64,000 nt of DNA from Moritella sp. PE36. GTDB lineage: Bacteria > Pseudomonadota > Gammaproteobacteria > Enterobacterales > Moritellaceae. Below the pieces are notes generated by a model. It was not told the DNA's origin and searched no databases. It saw only the letters and a program-made list of their open reading frames with translations. Below are positions 8,882 through 17,785 of the stretch, piece by piece. The stretch is from assembly GCF_000170855.1 (NCBI RefSeq), contig NZ_ABCQ01000011.1, positions 1 through 64,000 on the forward strand, in the 5' to 3' direction. Positions within the stretch are counted from its first letter, which is position 1, and each line of letters starts with the position of its first letter. Made by a program: the position numbers and the translations under genes.

Positions 8882-9460
8882 CTAAGCGAGATGTAACCGT
8901 GCTGCAGATAATAAACCACCATTATCAACCAGCTGCTTCATCAAGCCTAAATTAGCCAGTATACGTTCTACTAATGGTGTTTCAAATGGATAATAAGTTT
9001 CTTTGCAATTATTCACCGAATCGATAGTCGCGACAATAAAATGTTCCAAGATCAAGCAAGTGCGATTTTTACTAAAATTGGCCATTGATAGCTCTGTTGG
9101 TGAATAAGCCCCACGGCAATTACTACCAACACGTAGTACCACACTGGGTAATAAAGATAAATTGTCACTTTCACAAAAGGCATAGAAGTTATCTAGGCTT
9201 TCTTCTTCCCACTCAGGACTAACAATAATAATCGCATCTGCGAGTCGCATTAATTCAGCGGTTTCCTGCCATTCGTCTTGCCAGTCGGCAATTTCATGTT
9301 TTAATGCTTTATCCCAAATAGGCAAAGCCACTTTAACAAAATCCAATAAATTCACTTTCTTAAACAATTGGGACTGCTGGGCTAATTGTAATACAGACTG
9401 TGCAACCTTGATGGTTGTCGACCGATTTCGAGTACTACCACTAATAACAACTAGTCTCAC
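8882..9460 (-). CDS. NAD(P)H-dependent FMN reductase-like flavoprotein
   Basis: 192 residues with a flavodoxin-like fold. The phosphate loop GSTRNRSTT (residues 8-16) and the MRLADAIIIVSPEW strand fit the FMN_red family. The normal flavin-contact motif, PEYN-S-P--LK in typical members, is replaced here by PEWEEESLDNF, so the usual reductase chemistry is uncertain. It starts with GTG preceded by AAGGAG at 6-nt spacing. It lies upstream of rimJ on the same strand with a 39-nt gap, so co-transcription is possible. Substrate is unknown. Confidence 0.65.
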   Translation of the reverse strand: MRLVVISGSTRNRSTTIKVAQSVLQLAQQSQLFKKVNLLDFVKVALPIWDKALKHEIADWQDEWQETAELMRLADAIIIVSPEWEEESLDNFYAFCESDNLSLLPSVVLRVGSNCRGAYSPTELSMANFSKNRTCLILEHFIVATIDSVNNCKETYYPFETPLVERILANLGLMKQLVDNGGLLSAARLHLA

Positions 9461-9520
9461 CTTATGCTCCTTGCATGAAAGACACTCACAACTGAGTTAT
9501 GCCTATATCCGTATGGCATT

Positions 9521-9544
9521 TATACCCAAGTTATTTCAACATGC
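9521..9544. repeat. Solo end of the MITE-like repeat
   Basis: This 24-bp stretch differs at two positions from the left inverted end of the whole element at 52930. No matching right end is recognisable before ubiT, so it is a fragment. The rest of the 9461-9741 gap shows no gene. Confidence 0.6.
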
Positions 9545-9741
9545 TTGGATATACATTAATCTATTGATGATATGAGGGAAGCATCCATAAGGTCTATAGC
9601 GATCGCGCAAAGCAATACTATAACCATACTAAGGCATGGTACTAAAGAGTAAATAGGAATGAGTATGAAGCGAATACCCACTTCGCCATCGCCATGGCAG
9701 TAAATAACAGTCAATGACAAAGTTGAGTATTCAGTCTGTGT

Positions 9742-10269
9742 TTATGCCGTTACTTTACCTTTCACGGTACTACTTAGTACTGGCTCAGCTAAACCTTGCT
9801 GAATAAACTCAGCAACATAAGCCAGTAATGTTGTTACCGCTTTTGGTAGTTCATCCAGATCAAAACTATCCAGCATGTTTTTTACTTCAAGGCCAAGTTC
9901 GGTATCGCCTTCGATTTTTAAACGACGCTGAAAAAATAACGTATCCGGGTCTTCTTTACGTGCGGTAATGAGCACTAATTCATTTATGTTACCTTTAAAG
10001 CTAACATCTACCGAGGCTGCATTGGGTGCAATAACCAGCTTATTGTCTACGCAACTAATAAACCAATTAATGCCTAAGTCAGTAATTTCAACCTGTAACC
10101 ATTTTTTCTCAAGAAACTCAAACTCATCATCCGCTAGCGCTTCAGCAAATACTCTATTCAATACCTGTGATAGTACTTTCTCTTGCAGTGAAAACGGTAA
10201 TACTTTAGCTGGGATCGCTAATAATCCAGGTACAGTATGTACCAACTTACGGTGTAGAGTATGTAACAT
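9742..10269 (-). CDS. ubiT: UbiT, SCP2-domain accessory factor of anaerobic ubiquinone synthesis
   Basis: 175 residues, matching E. coli UbiT/YhbT (174). The SCP2 lipid-binding fold is recognisable from the PFSLQEKVLSQVLNRVF entry, LEKKWLQVEITDLG and the DTLFFQRRLKIEGDTELGLEVKN core. SCP2-family UbiT is thought to hold the hydrophobic ubiquinone intermediates for the UbiU-UbiV hydroxylase that works without O2. It is transcribed divergently from ubiU, as in E. coli, with a 173-nt shared promoter region in which I could not identify a convincing FNR site. Confidence 0.9.
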   Translation of the reverse strand: MLHTLHRKLVHTVPGLLAIPAKVLPFSLQEKVLSQVLNRVFAEALADDEFEFLEKKWLQVEITDLGINWFISCVDNKLVIAPNAASVDVSFKGNINELVLITARKEDPDTLFFQRRLKIEGDTELGLEVKNMLDSFDLDELPKAVTTLLAYVAEFIQQGLAEPVLSSTVKGKVTA

Positions 10270-10442
10270 CAGGGTCTAGTCCTTGCATAAAAAAACTATT
10301 TTAGCGTGCCATTGGCGAACATATCCTAAGCAAAGTCAATTTAAAGTAAATTAACTCAGATAATCCTGCCCTAAATCAAATCCAATAAAACATCGATGCC
10401 TTACAATTTTTACCAATATTCATCGTTCAAGATACTATAACA

Positions 10443-11438
10443 ATGGAATTACTCTGCCCTGCTGGTAATTTACCGGCCCTAAAAACCGCTGTTGATCATG
10501 GCGCTGACGCAGTTTATATCGGTTTTAAAGACGATACTAATGCCCGCCATTTTGCCGGATTAAACTTTACCGATAAGAAACTCGACAAAGCAGTCGACTA
10601 TATCCGCAGTCACAATCGCCACTTACACGTCGCGATCAATACCTTTGCTCACCCAGGTAAACTAGAACGTTGGCAACGTGCGGTTGACCGCTGCGCAGAC
10701 ATGGGCGTCGATGCTGCCATAATTTCAGATATTGCTGTGCTTGATTATGCCACCAAAAAACATCCCGATTTAGAATTGCATTTATCCGTGCAAGCCTCGG
10801 CAACGAATGTTGAAGCAATTAACTTTTATACCAATAATTTTAATGTCAGCCGGGTGGTATTACCGCGCGTATTGTCGATCCATCAAGTAAAGCAGTTAGC
10901 GCGTAATACCGATGTTGAATTAGAAGTTTTTGCCTTTGGTAGCTTATGCATCATGGCCGAAGGCCGCTGCTATTTATCATCCTATTTAACTGGCGAATCA
11001 CCGAATACGGTTGGCGCTTGCTCACCAGCAAAATATGTCCGCTGGGAAGAAACAGAGCAAGGCTTAGAATCACGTTTAAACGGCATATTGATTGATCGTT
11101 ACCAACCGGAAGAGAAAACCGGCTACCCGACACTTTGTAAAGGTCGCTTTAATGTTGATGGCAAAGTTTTTCATGCTTTAGAAGAACCAACCAGCTTAAA
11201 TACCCTTGAATTAGTGCCGGAACTGGCACAAGCCAATATTGCGGCAGTGAAAATTGAAGGTCGCCAGCGTAGTCCAGCCTATACTGAACAAGTGACTAAA
11301 GTATGGCGTGCTGCGCTTGATCGCTACCAACAAAACCCAGAAAAATATCAGGTTGAAGCCGCTTGGAATAGACAACTCGATCGGCTTTCTGAAGGCACCA
11401 GTACCACGCTAGGCGCCTACCACAGGGATTGGCAATAA
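10443..11438 (+). CDS. ubiU: UbiU, U32-family Fe-S subunit of O2-independent ubiquinone hydroxylation
   Basis: 331 residues, the same length as E. coli UbiU. The four cysteines that ligate its [4Fe-4S] cluster stand at the expected positions: C169 and C176 (FGSLCIMAEGRC), C193 (GACSPAK) and C232 (LCKGR). UbiU forms a heterodimer with UbiV and hydroxylates ubiquinone precursors under anoxic conditions. The N-terminus MELLCPAGNLPALK and C-terminus LGAYHR-WQ are family-typical. ubiV follows after 69 nt on the same strand. Confidence 0.95.
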   Translation: MELLCPAGNLPALKTAVDHGADAVYIGFKDDTNARHFAGLNFTDKKLDKAVDYIRSHNRHLHVAINTFAHPGKLERWQRAVDRCADMGVDAAIISDIAVLDYATKKHPDLELHLSVQASATNVEAINFYTNNFNVSRVVLPRVLSIHQVKQLARNTDVELEVFAFGSLCIMAEGRCYLSSYLTGESPNTVGACSPAKYVRWEETEQGLESRLNGILIDRYQPEEKTGYPTLCKGRFNVDGKVFHALEEPTSLNTLELVPELAQANIAAVKIEGRQRSPAYTEQVTKVWRAALDRYQQNPEKYQVEAAWNRQLDRLSEGTSTTLGAYHRDWQ

Positions 11439-11507
11439 CCTATATTTGCAAGAACCGTTACGGGTAACAACTTAAACTGGCAACCACAGTCAGCAGCGAG
11501 AATAAAC

Positions 11508-12389
11508 ATGAAATACGCATTAGGGCCAATCTTATATTATTGGCCAAAACAACAAGTTGAAGATTTCTACGCAGCCGCAATGAATTCACAGGCTGATATT
11601 ATTTATCTTGGTGAAACAATTTGCAGTAAACGCCGAGAACTGAAACCCAAAGACTGGCTAGGACTAGCGAAAGAGATTGCCGATTCTGGTAAGCAAGTCG
11701 TGATCTCAACCATGGCATTACTCGAAGCGCCATCCGAGGTCAATATACTGCGTAAATACTGTGAAAATGGTGACTTTATTGTTGAAGCGAATGATTTTGG
11801 CGCGATCAATTTATTAGCTGAAGCCAAAACCCCCTTTGTCTGTGGCCACGCGCTTAATGTCTATAACGCACAAGTATTGCAGCTACTCGTGAATAAAGGC
11901 ATGCAGCGTTGGGTCATGCCGGTTGAGTTATCGCGAGATTGGTTAGTACAATTACAAGAAGACAGCAGAATACTCAATATCCGTGATCAATTTGAAATCG
12001 AAGTATTTGCCCATGGTCACTTACCACTGGCCTACTCTGCACGCTGCTTTACCGCCCGTTCAGAAAACAGAGCAAAAGATGATTGCGAACTTTGCTGTAT
12101 TAATCACGCCAATGGCAAACCCGTCTATAGCCAGGACAATAAAGAACTGTTTACCATTAATGGCATTCAAACCATGTCAGGTTACAAATATAACCTGTTA
12201 AATGATGTGGCAAGCATGCTCGATTTAGTCGATGTGGTACGTGTCAGTCCGCTAGGAGATTCAGCGTTTCAGACCCTAGATCAATTTAAACAAGCGGCAG
12301 AGCAAGACATTAAGTTCGACTTGCAGTTAGATCGGGAATGTAATGGTTATTGGCATCAGATTGCCGGATTCGATACGGTGACTAGCTAA
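11508..12389 (+). CDS. ubiV: UbiV, partner U32-family Fe-S protein of UbiU
   Basis: 293 residues. Cysteines C39, C180, C193 and C197 match the four ligands known for E. coli UbiV, with C180 in SARCFTARS and the pair in the DDCELCC segment. Together with UbiU it catalyses the O2-independent hydroxylations of ubiquinone synthesis. That the whole UbiT-UbiU-UbiV set is present implies this organism makes ubiquinone without oxygen. A GC-rich palindromic repeat follows 0-130 nt past the stop codon and may end transcription. Confidence 0.95.
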   Translation: MKYALGPILYYWPKQQVEDFYAAAMNSQADIIYLGETICSKRRELKPKDWLGLAKEIADSGKQVVISTMALLEAPSEVNILRKYCENGDFIVEANDFGAINLLAEAKTPFVCGHALNVYNAQVLQLLVNKGMQRWVMPVELSRDWLVQLQEDSRILNIRDQFEIEVFAHGHLPLAYSARCFTARSENRAKDDCELCCINHANGKPVYSQDNKELFTINGIQTMSGYKYNLLNDVASMLDLVDVVRVSPLGDSAFQTLDQFKQAAEQDIKFDLQLDRECNGYWHQIAGFDTVTS

Positions 12390-12518
12390 CCCCACCCTAG
12401 CCCTCCCCTTAAAAAAAAGGGAGGGAACAGAGAACTTAGCTCCTCCGCCTTACTTTAAGTAGGAGGCAGAGAACTTGCTCCTCCCCTTTAACTTCAAGGG
12501 GGAGGCTGGGAGGGGGTT
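12388..12518. repeat. GC-rich palindromic intergenic repeat between ubiV and nlpI
   Basis: The outer arms (12388-12410 and 12496-12518) are imperfect inverted copies rich in CCCTCCCC/GGGGAGGG. Inside are two similar GAGGCAGAGAACTTGCTCC-type units. It overlaps the ubiV stop codon and ends just short of the nlpI stop, so it fills the space between two converging genes and could fold into a strong RNA hairpin. Confidence 0.75.
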
Positions 12519-12525
12519 TATCTTA

Positions 12526-13416
12526 TTAACTATTATTTGCTAATCTCAATAACTCTAGACGTGCATAACCATGCTCGATAAATTCATACACATTATTGCT
12601 TAATGCTAATTTGAAATAGCTTGCTGCCGCGCGATCATCATTCATCAATACTTTGTACTTACCAAGATAAAAGTAGGTTTCGGTTAAACGATGCGCGAGT
12701 ATTTTGTTATAACTCGGGTCATTCTCATCTAACCCATCAAGTAACTTGTCCAATAATTCTGTTTCATTTATCGCTTGGCTATAGAGCGCAACAATATTCC
12801 ATGACCAAATGTCATCAATATGTTGATTATAACGCCCTTGAACTGATTTTAACGCGTCATCAGCATTAACTTGGTATTCTGGGTAATATAACCATAGCGT
12901 TCTAAATGGGTCGTTAGGCGCTTCATTATAAGCACTAACAAGATCATCAATCGCTAATGAATAGCGTTCGCCATAATACAGCGCAATACCGCGATTGAGT
13001 AATACATAATTATTATCAGGATCTAACTGGGCAATTGAATCATAAGCATCAAATGCTTCATCAAACTGCTCGGTTTGGGTCATATACAAGCCAATAAAAT
13101 TATAAGCAGGCACAAAGTCAGGTTGTAAGGTTAATGAACGTTGAAAGTCAGCGTGTGCCAGTGAACGTAGTCCCATGCTATCCGCCAATAAACCACGTTC
13201 ATAAAAATAGCGTGCTTGACGACTACGATCGTCTTTGGCATCAAGAATAAGCTGACTATAACGCATCAACATAATTTCGGTTTGATAATTAACTTGTAGT
13301 GGTTCAGCAAGGACTAGCTCAGAGGGCGTGCGAATATCTGCAGAGAAAGGCCCTGATAATGAGCTACAGCCAGAAAGTAAGGCTACAGAAATGAATAAAC
13401 TTAAACATCTTTTCAT
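12526..13416 (-). CDS. nlpI: Outer-membrane lipoprotein NlpI (TPR protein)
   Basis: 296 residues from ATG 13416; the frame is open further upstream, but this start gives a lipoprotein signal, MKRCLSLFISVALLSGC, with the lipidated Cys at 17, and fits the E. coli length of 294. Several TPR helix pairs follow, for example ADFQRSLTLQPDFVPAYNFI and AYDSIAQLDPDNNYVLLNRG. NlpI scaffolds peptidoglycan hydrolases and the Prc protease at the outer membrane. It lies downstream of pnp, as in E. coli, but behind the pnp terminator. Confidence 0.92.
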   Translation of the reverse strand: MKRCLSLFISVALLSGCSSLSGPFSADIRTPSELVLAEPLQVNYQTEIMLMRYSQLILDAKDDRSRQARYFYERGLLADSMGLRSLAHADFQRSLTLQPDFVPAYNFIGLYMTQTEQFDEAFDAYDSIAQLDPDNNYVLLNRGIALYYGERYSLAIDDLVSAYNEAPNDPFRTLWLYYPEYQVNADDALKSVQGRYNQHIDDIWSWNIVALYSQAINETELLDKLLDGLDENDPSYNKILAHRLTETYFYLGKYKVLMNDDRAAASYFKLALSNNVYEFIEHGYARLELLRLANNS

Positions 13417-13443
13417 AATTAAACCACTTATTTTTTTACAGAT

Positions 13444-13470
13444 ATAAAAAAGGAGCGTATCAACGCTCCT
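13444..13470 (-). terminator. Terminator downstream of pnp
   Basis: A 7-bp stem AGGAGCG/CGCTCCT with 6-nt loop is followed on the minus strand by T6. It lies 30 nt past the pnp stop and before the nlpI start. Confidence 0.82.
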
Positions 13471-13499
13471 TAAAATAATCAATCTAAATAAACAACAAG

Positions 13500-15617
13500 T
13501 TATTCGCTAACTGGTTGCTCAGCAGGCGCTGCAGGAGCGTCCATTGCTTCTTTAATACTTAGACGGATACGACCTTGACGGTCTACTTCTAGAACTTTAA
13601 CTTTAACTACTTGTTCTACAGACAGGTGATCTGCAACTTTGTTCACACGTTCTTGCGTAATTTGCGAGATATGAACTAAGCCATCTTTACCAGGTAAGAT
13701 GTTAACAAATGCGCCGAAGTCAGCTAGACGTACAACTTTACCTTCGTAGATTTGACCAACTTCAACTTCCGCTGTTAGTTGGTGAATACGTTCGATTGCT
13801 GCTTGTGCTTGTTCGTTGCTTGTCGCTGCAATTTTCACTGTACCATCATCTTCGATTTCGATCGTAGTACCAGTTTCTTCAGTAAGAGCACGGATTGTTG
13901 CGCCACCTTTACCGATGATGTCTTTGATCTTGTCCGTGCTGATTTTGATTGTATGAATACGCGGTGCGAATTCAGATACGTCATCACGGTTAGTTGCGAT
14001 AGCTTGATCCATCACACTTAAGATGTGTAGACGTGCAGCTTTTGCTTGTACAAGCGCTTTCTGCATGATGTCTTTAGTGATACCTTCAATTTTGATATCC
14101 ATCTGTAGTGCAGTGATACCAGCACTTGAACCAGCAACTTTAAAGTCCATGTCACCTAAGTGATCTTCATCACCAAGGATGTCTGAAAGAATAACGCTAC
14201 GGTCGCCGTCAAGTACTAGACCCATTGCGATACCCGCAACAGAAGCCTTGATTGGTACACCAGCATCCATAAGTGCTAACGAAGTACCACATACAGAAGC
14301 CATTGAGCTTGAACCGTTAGATTCAGTAATTTCAGATACAACACGTACTGTGTACGGGAATTCATCTGCGTTTGGCATAACAGCTAAAACACCACGTTTC
14401 GCTAGACGACCGTGACCAATTTCACGACGTTTAGGCGAACCAACCATACCAGTTTCACCAACACAGTAAGGAGGGAAGTTGTAGTGCATTAGGAAGCGAT
14501 CAATCGTTTCGCCAGTTAGACTGTCGATACGTTGTGCATCACGTTCTGTACCTAGTGTTGCAGTTACTAACGCTTGCGTTTCGCCACGTGTGAATAGTGC
14601 GCTACCGTGTGTACGTGGTAGAACGCCAGTCATTACGCTTAGTGCACGGATCATTTCTGGATCACGACCATCAATACGTGGCTCGCCATCTAGAATACGG
14701 TTACGTACGATGTTTTTTTCTAAAGAAGCAAGTAACTCACCCGCTTCACGCGTGTTTAGCTCTGCATTTTCTTCTTGAAGTTTAGCGATTACTGCTGACT
14801 TGATGCCACCAACTTTAGCGTAACGTTCAGTTTTTTCTTGGATTTGGTATGCTTCAGCAAGGTCGCCTGATGCTAGTTCAGCGATTTTCGCTTTAAGCTC
14901 AGTATTTACTACTGGTGCAGTCCAATCCCATTTTGGTGTATTAACTTCTGCTGCAAATTCTTTAATCGCTTCGATAACAACTTGCATTTGCTCGTGGCCA
15001 TACATAACCGCGCCTAGCATTTGTTCTTCGCTAAGAATTTCAGCTTCAGACTCAACCATCAATACTGCATTTTCAGTACCGGCAACAACGAGGTCTAGTT
15101 GGCTTTCTGCTAACTCAGATGTTGATGGGTTAAGAATGTATTCGTCATTTTGGAAACCGATACGTGCAGCACCAATTGGGCCATTGAACGGCATACCAGA
15201 GATACTTAATGCCGCTGAAACACCAATTAATGCAACCAAATCAGGTTGGATTTCTGGGTTAACAGATACAACAGTAGCGACTACTTGTACTTCATTTTTG
15301 AAGCCAGCAGGAAATAGTGGACGGATTGGACGGTCGATAAGGCGACAAGTTAATGTCTCGCCTTCACTTGGACGGCCTTCACGTTTAAAGAAGCCACCAG
15401 GGATCTTACCTGCAGCGTAAGTACGTTCTTGGTAATTCACTGTTAGCGGGAAGAAATCACGACCAGCTTCAGCTTGTTTTTTACCAACAACACTTACTAA
15501 AACAGAAGTATCACCGATGCTTGCCATTACAGCTGCTGTTGCTTGACGTGCAATAACACCTGTTTCTAATGTAACTGTATGTTGACCATACTTAAACGAT
15601 TTTACGATAGGATTCAC
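13500..15617 (-). CDS. pnp: Polynucleotide phosphorylase
   Basis: 705 residues (E. coli 711). Two RNase PH-like domains flank a helical linker (about 1-210 and 310-545), with [11 protein letters not shown] and [12 protein letters not shown] in the first and the catalytic-core segments [13 protein letters not shown] and [12 protein letters not shown] in the second. C-terminal KH ([17 protein letters not shown], about 560-610) and S1 ([23 protein letters not shown], about 622-690) domains follow. It degrades RNA 3' to 5' with phosphate and joins RNase E in the degradosome. The 210-nt rpsO-pnp gap is where a pnp leader hairpin would be expected. Confidence 0.97.
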   Translation of the reverse strand: MNPIVKSFKYGQHTVTLETGVIARQATAAVMASIGDTSVLVSVVGKKQAEAGRDFFPLTVNYQERTYAAGKIPGGFFKREGRPSEGETLTCRLIDRPIRPLFPAGFKNEVQVVATVVSVNPEIQPDLVALIGVSAALSISGMPFNGPIGAARIGFQNDEYILNPSTSELAESQLDLVVAGTENAVLMVESEAEILSEEQMLGAVMYGHEQMQVVIEAIKEFAAEVNTPKWDWTAPVVNTELKAKIAELASGDLAEAYQIQEKTERYAKVGGIKSAVIAKLQEENAELNTREAGELLASLEKNIVRNRILDGEPRIDGRDPEMIRALSVMTGVLPRTHGSALFTRGETQALVTATLGTERDAQRIDSLTGETIDRFLMHYNFPPYCVGETGMVGSPKRREIGHGRLAKRGVLAVMPNADEFPYTVRVVSEITESNGSSSMASVCGTSLALMDAGVPIKASVAGIAMGLVLDGDRSVILSDILGDEDHLGDMDFKVAGSSAGITALQMDIKIEGITKDIMQKALVQAKAARLHILSVMDQAIATNRDDVSEFAPRIHTIKISTDKIKDIIGKGGATIRALTEETGTTIEIEDDGTVKIAATSNEQAQAAIERIHQLTAEVEVGQIYEGKVVRLADFGAFVNILPGKDGLVHISQITQERVNKVADHLSVEQVVKVKVLEVDRQGRIRLSIKEAMDAPAAPAEQPVSE

Positions 15618-15760
15618 TCTTTGTCCTTAATCTTTAATGTCTCTTTAATTTCGTCGCTAAGTATACTGCATAAAAAAATTAAAGGGCAATGTAAGTATTG
15701 GAAATAGTGAAATAAGTTGGAAAATAATTTGAAGAGGAAAAGTTTGCAGGCAAATTTAAA

Positions 15761-15788
15761 AACAAAAAGGAGCCAATTTGGCTCCTTT
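15761..15788 (-). terminator. Terminator downstream of rpsO
   Basis: A 9-bp stem AAAGGAGCC/GGCTCCTTT with 5-nt loop, followed on the minus strand by a T-rich tract, 40 nt past the rpsO stop. Confidence 0.85.
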
Positions 15789-15828
15789 CTTATAATCTGT
15801 TGTCCGTAGACGTCAAATTAATTGTCGA

Positions 15829-16098
15829 TTAACGACGTAGACCTAGACGAGCAATAAGGTCTGCATAACGTACGTTTTCAGTACGTTTTAGGTAATCAAG
15901 AAGTTTACGACGGCTAGCAACCATACGTAGTAGACCACGACGGCTGTGGTGATCGTGGATGTGCTTCTTGAAGTGACCTTGAAGGTGGTTGATTTGTGCA
16001 GTTAGTAGTGCAACTTGAACTTCAGTTGAACCAGTGTCGCCTTCTTGGCGTGCGAAATCTGCAACGATAGCTGCTTTAGCTTCAGCGTTTAATGACAT
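15829..16098 (-). CDS. rpsO: 30S ribosomal protein S15
   Basis: 89 residues, the standard S15 length. The open frame extends upstream, but ATG 16098 gives the family N-terminus [15 protein letters not shown], and a GGAGTCTCC sequence on the complementary side of 16100-16110 places a ribosome-binding site there. The rRNA-binding residues lie in [26 protein letters not shown] and [12 protein letters not shown]15 binds the central domain of 16S rRNA early in 30S assembly. It sits between truB and pnp as in E. coli, isolated by terminators on both sides. Confidence 0.97.
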   Translation of the reverse strand: MSLNAEAKAAIVADFARQEGDTGSTEVQVALLTAQINHLQGHFKKHIHDHHSRRGLLRMVASRRKLLDYLKRTENVRYADLIARLGLRR

Positions 16099-16244
16099 AG
16101 TGGAGTCTCCAATATAGATAAATAGCTCATAGCCGACCACTCGTTCAGCTATAAGAAGAACCGCGGAGTATACAGAGGTCAGATAATTCCTGCAATCATT
16201 TTCATCGATCAATTTACAAACGAATATGACGCATAGAAAGTCGT

Positions 16245-16286
16245 ATAAAAAAGGCACTATTACCTGGGTAATAGTGCCTTTTTTCG
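16245..16286 (-). terminator. Terminator downstream of truB
   Basis: A 13-bp perfect stem (AAGGCACTATTAC and complement, 4-nt loop) flanked by A-runs and T-runs on both sides, so it works in either direction. It ends 30 nt past the truB stop. Confidence 0.9.
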
Positions 16287-16315
16287 CATGCATTAATCAT
16301 CACTGAATAATGAAT

Positions 16316-17281
16316 TTATTTTGGTTCGCGCGCCTGCGTTTCGTAATTAACAATACGCTTCGGAGCGACTCGCCCTTGGTCATCAATACTACCAACGCCA
16401 ATGAAAGTACGCTCATCACCAACCGTCATACGGACTAAGCCAGATTCTGGTGTATTAGGAATGACAACAGGTTGCCCGTGTAATACAAAACCGCCAGTTT
16501 CGTCACTCATGTTCGCTTCCGGTAAGTGACTTACCGCTGAATCAAGTGGCAACAGTAATGGATCAAGCACATCTTTCGGCTCAATACCCTCTGCTTTCGC
16601 TTGCTCAACCATCTCTTCCAGCTTTTCAAACGTGATCATACGATCTGCTGGATAAGCGCTAACACCAATACGACGTAGCATAGTCACGTGTGCACCACAG
16701 CCTAATAGCTCACCTAGGTCATCCACGATAGTACGGATATAAGTACCCTTACTCACGTGGATTTCTAGATTAACTTCATCATTTTCATAACTTAATAATT
16801 TAAGTTCAAAAACCGAAATTGGACGCGATGGACGATCGATAAAGATGCCTTGACGCGCATACCAGTACAAAGGTTTGCCTTCGTGCTTCAATGCCGAAAA
16901 CATTGACGGTACTTGCTCGGTGTCACCACGGAAAGTATCAAGAGCTATCAATAACTCAGCATCGCTTACGTTGACTGCCCGTGTTTGCACGATCTCACCA
17001 TCAGAATCTGATGTATCTGTACGTTCACCCAGTTTTGCGGTTACTAAGTAACGCTTATCTGAATCAAGTAAGAACTGTGAGAACTTGGTTGCTTCACCAA
17101 AACATAACGGTAGCATACCGGTAGCAAGTGGATCTAAGGCGCCAGTGTGGCCTGCTTTCGCGGCAAAGAAAATTTTCTTCACACGCTGTAATGCATCGTT
17201 TGAGCTTATGCCTGTCGGTTTATCCAACAAGAATACACCGTGTACATCACGGCCGTTCCATCGACGACGACGTGCAGACAT
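16316..17281 (-). CDS. truB: tRNA pseudouridine-55 synthase TruB
   Basis: 321 residues (E. coli 314). The catalytic Asp50 lies in [16 protein letters not shown]; the KPTGISS loop near 21 and the [16 protein letters not shown] segment are also present, with a C-terminal PUA-like part. It isomerises U55 in the T-loop of tRNAs. The start follows the rbfA stop by 2 nt, so the genes are translationally linked in the nusA-infB operon. Confidence 0.96.
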   Translation of the reverse strand: MSARRRRWNGRDVHGVFLLDKPTGISSNDALQRVKKIFFAAKAGHTGALDPLATGMLPLCFGEATKFSQFLLDSDKRYLVTAKLGERTDTSDSDGEIVQTRAVNVSDAELLIALDTFRGDTEQVPSMFSALKHEGKPLYWYARQGIFIDRPSRPISVFELKLLSYENDEVNLEIHVSKGTYIRTIVDDLGELLGCGAHVTMLRRIGVSAYPADRMITFEKLEEMVEQAKAEGIEPKDVLDPLLLPLDSAVSHLPEANMSDETGGFVLHGQPVVIPNTPESGLVRMTVGDERTFIGVGSIDDQGRVAPKRIVNYETQAREPK

Positions 17282-17283
17282 GA

Positions 17284-17709
17284 CTAAGACTCTCCTTCAG
17301 CAGTGTCTTTGTCATCACCTTTGGTTCCAAATTCTTCTTGCAACTTTTTGTCTTTAGCACGTACTTCAGTTACGAGGCTTGACAGACGCATACCTTCAAC
17401 CAGTGTGTTGTCATAGATAAAGCGCAGTTCAGGCACAATACGTAGCTTCATTGCACTACCCACTAACGAGCGGATATAACCACTTGCTGCTGTTAATGCG
17501 GCGATACCTTCTTTGACACGATCTTCATCGTTATCAATATTGAAAAAAGTAACATACACTTTTGCATACGACAGATCACGAGACAGATCAATGCTCGATA
17601 CCGTTACCATACCGATACGTGGATCTTTAACTTCACGCTGTAAAATACGTGCAACTTCTTGTTGTAATTGCTGTGCAACACGACGAGAACGACTGAATTC
17701 TTTTGCCAT
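17284..17709 (-). CDS. rbfA: 30S ribosome-binding factor RbfA
   Basis: 141 residues (E. coli 133). The KH-like fold is recognisable: [43 protein letters not shown] and [22 protein letters not shown]. RbfA helps mature the 16S rRNA 5' end and is important in the cold. The C-terminal tail is charged and variable. It lies between infB and truB. Confidence 0.95.
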   Translation of the reverse strand: MAKEFSRSRRVAQQLQQEVARILQREVKDPRIGMVTVSSIDLSRDLSYAKVYVTFFNIDNDEDRVKEGIAALTAASGYIRSLVGSAMKLRIVPELRFIYDNTLVEGMRLSSLVTEVRAKDKKLQEEFGTKGDDKDTAEGES

Positions 17710-17731
17710 TTTTAAATTCCTCTAAAGGAAA

Positions 17732-17752
17732 ATGGGGACCGAAGGTCCCCAT
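17732..17752 (-). terminator. UUCG-capped hairpin between infB and rbfA
   Basis: ATGGGGACC and its complement form a 9-bp stem; on the transcribed strand the loop reads UUCG when the closing C-G pair is counted. Only four T follow, so it is more likely an attenuator or processing hairpin than a full terminator. Confidence 0.6.
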
Positions 17753-17785
17753 AAAGTTATTTTAATCGAACCGAGTTATTAACCG

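Noticed and set aside
10270-10442. FNR site between ubiT and ubiU
   Set aside because: No TTGAT-N4-ATCAA-like palindrome of reasonable quality was found, although anaerobic control would be expected.
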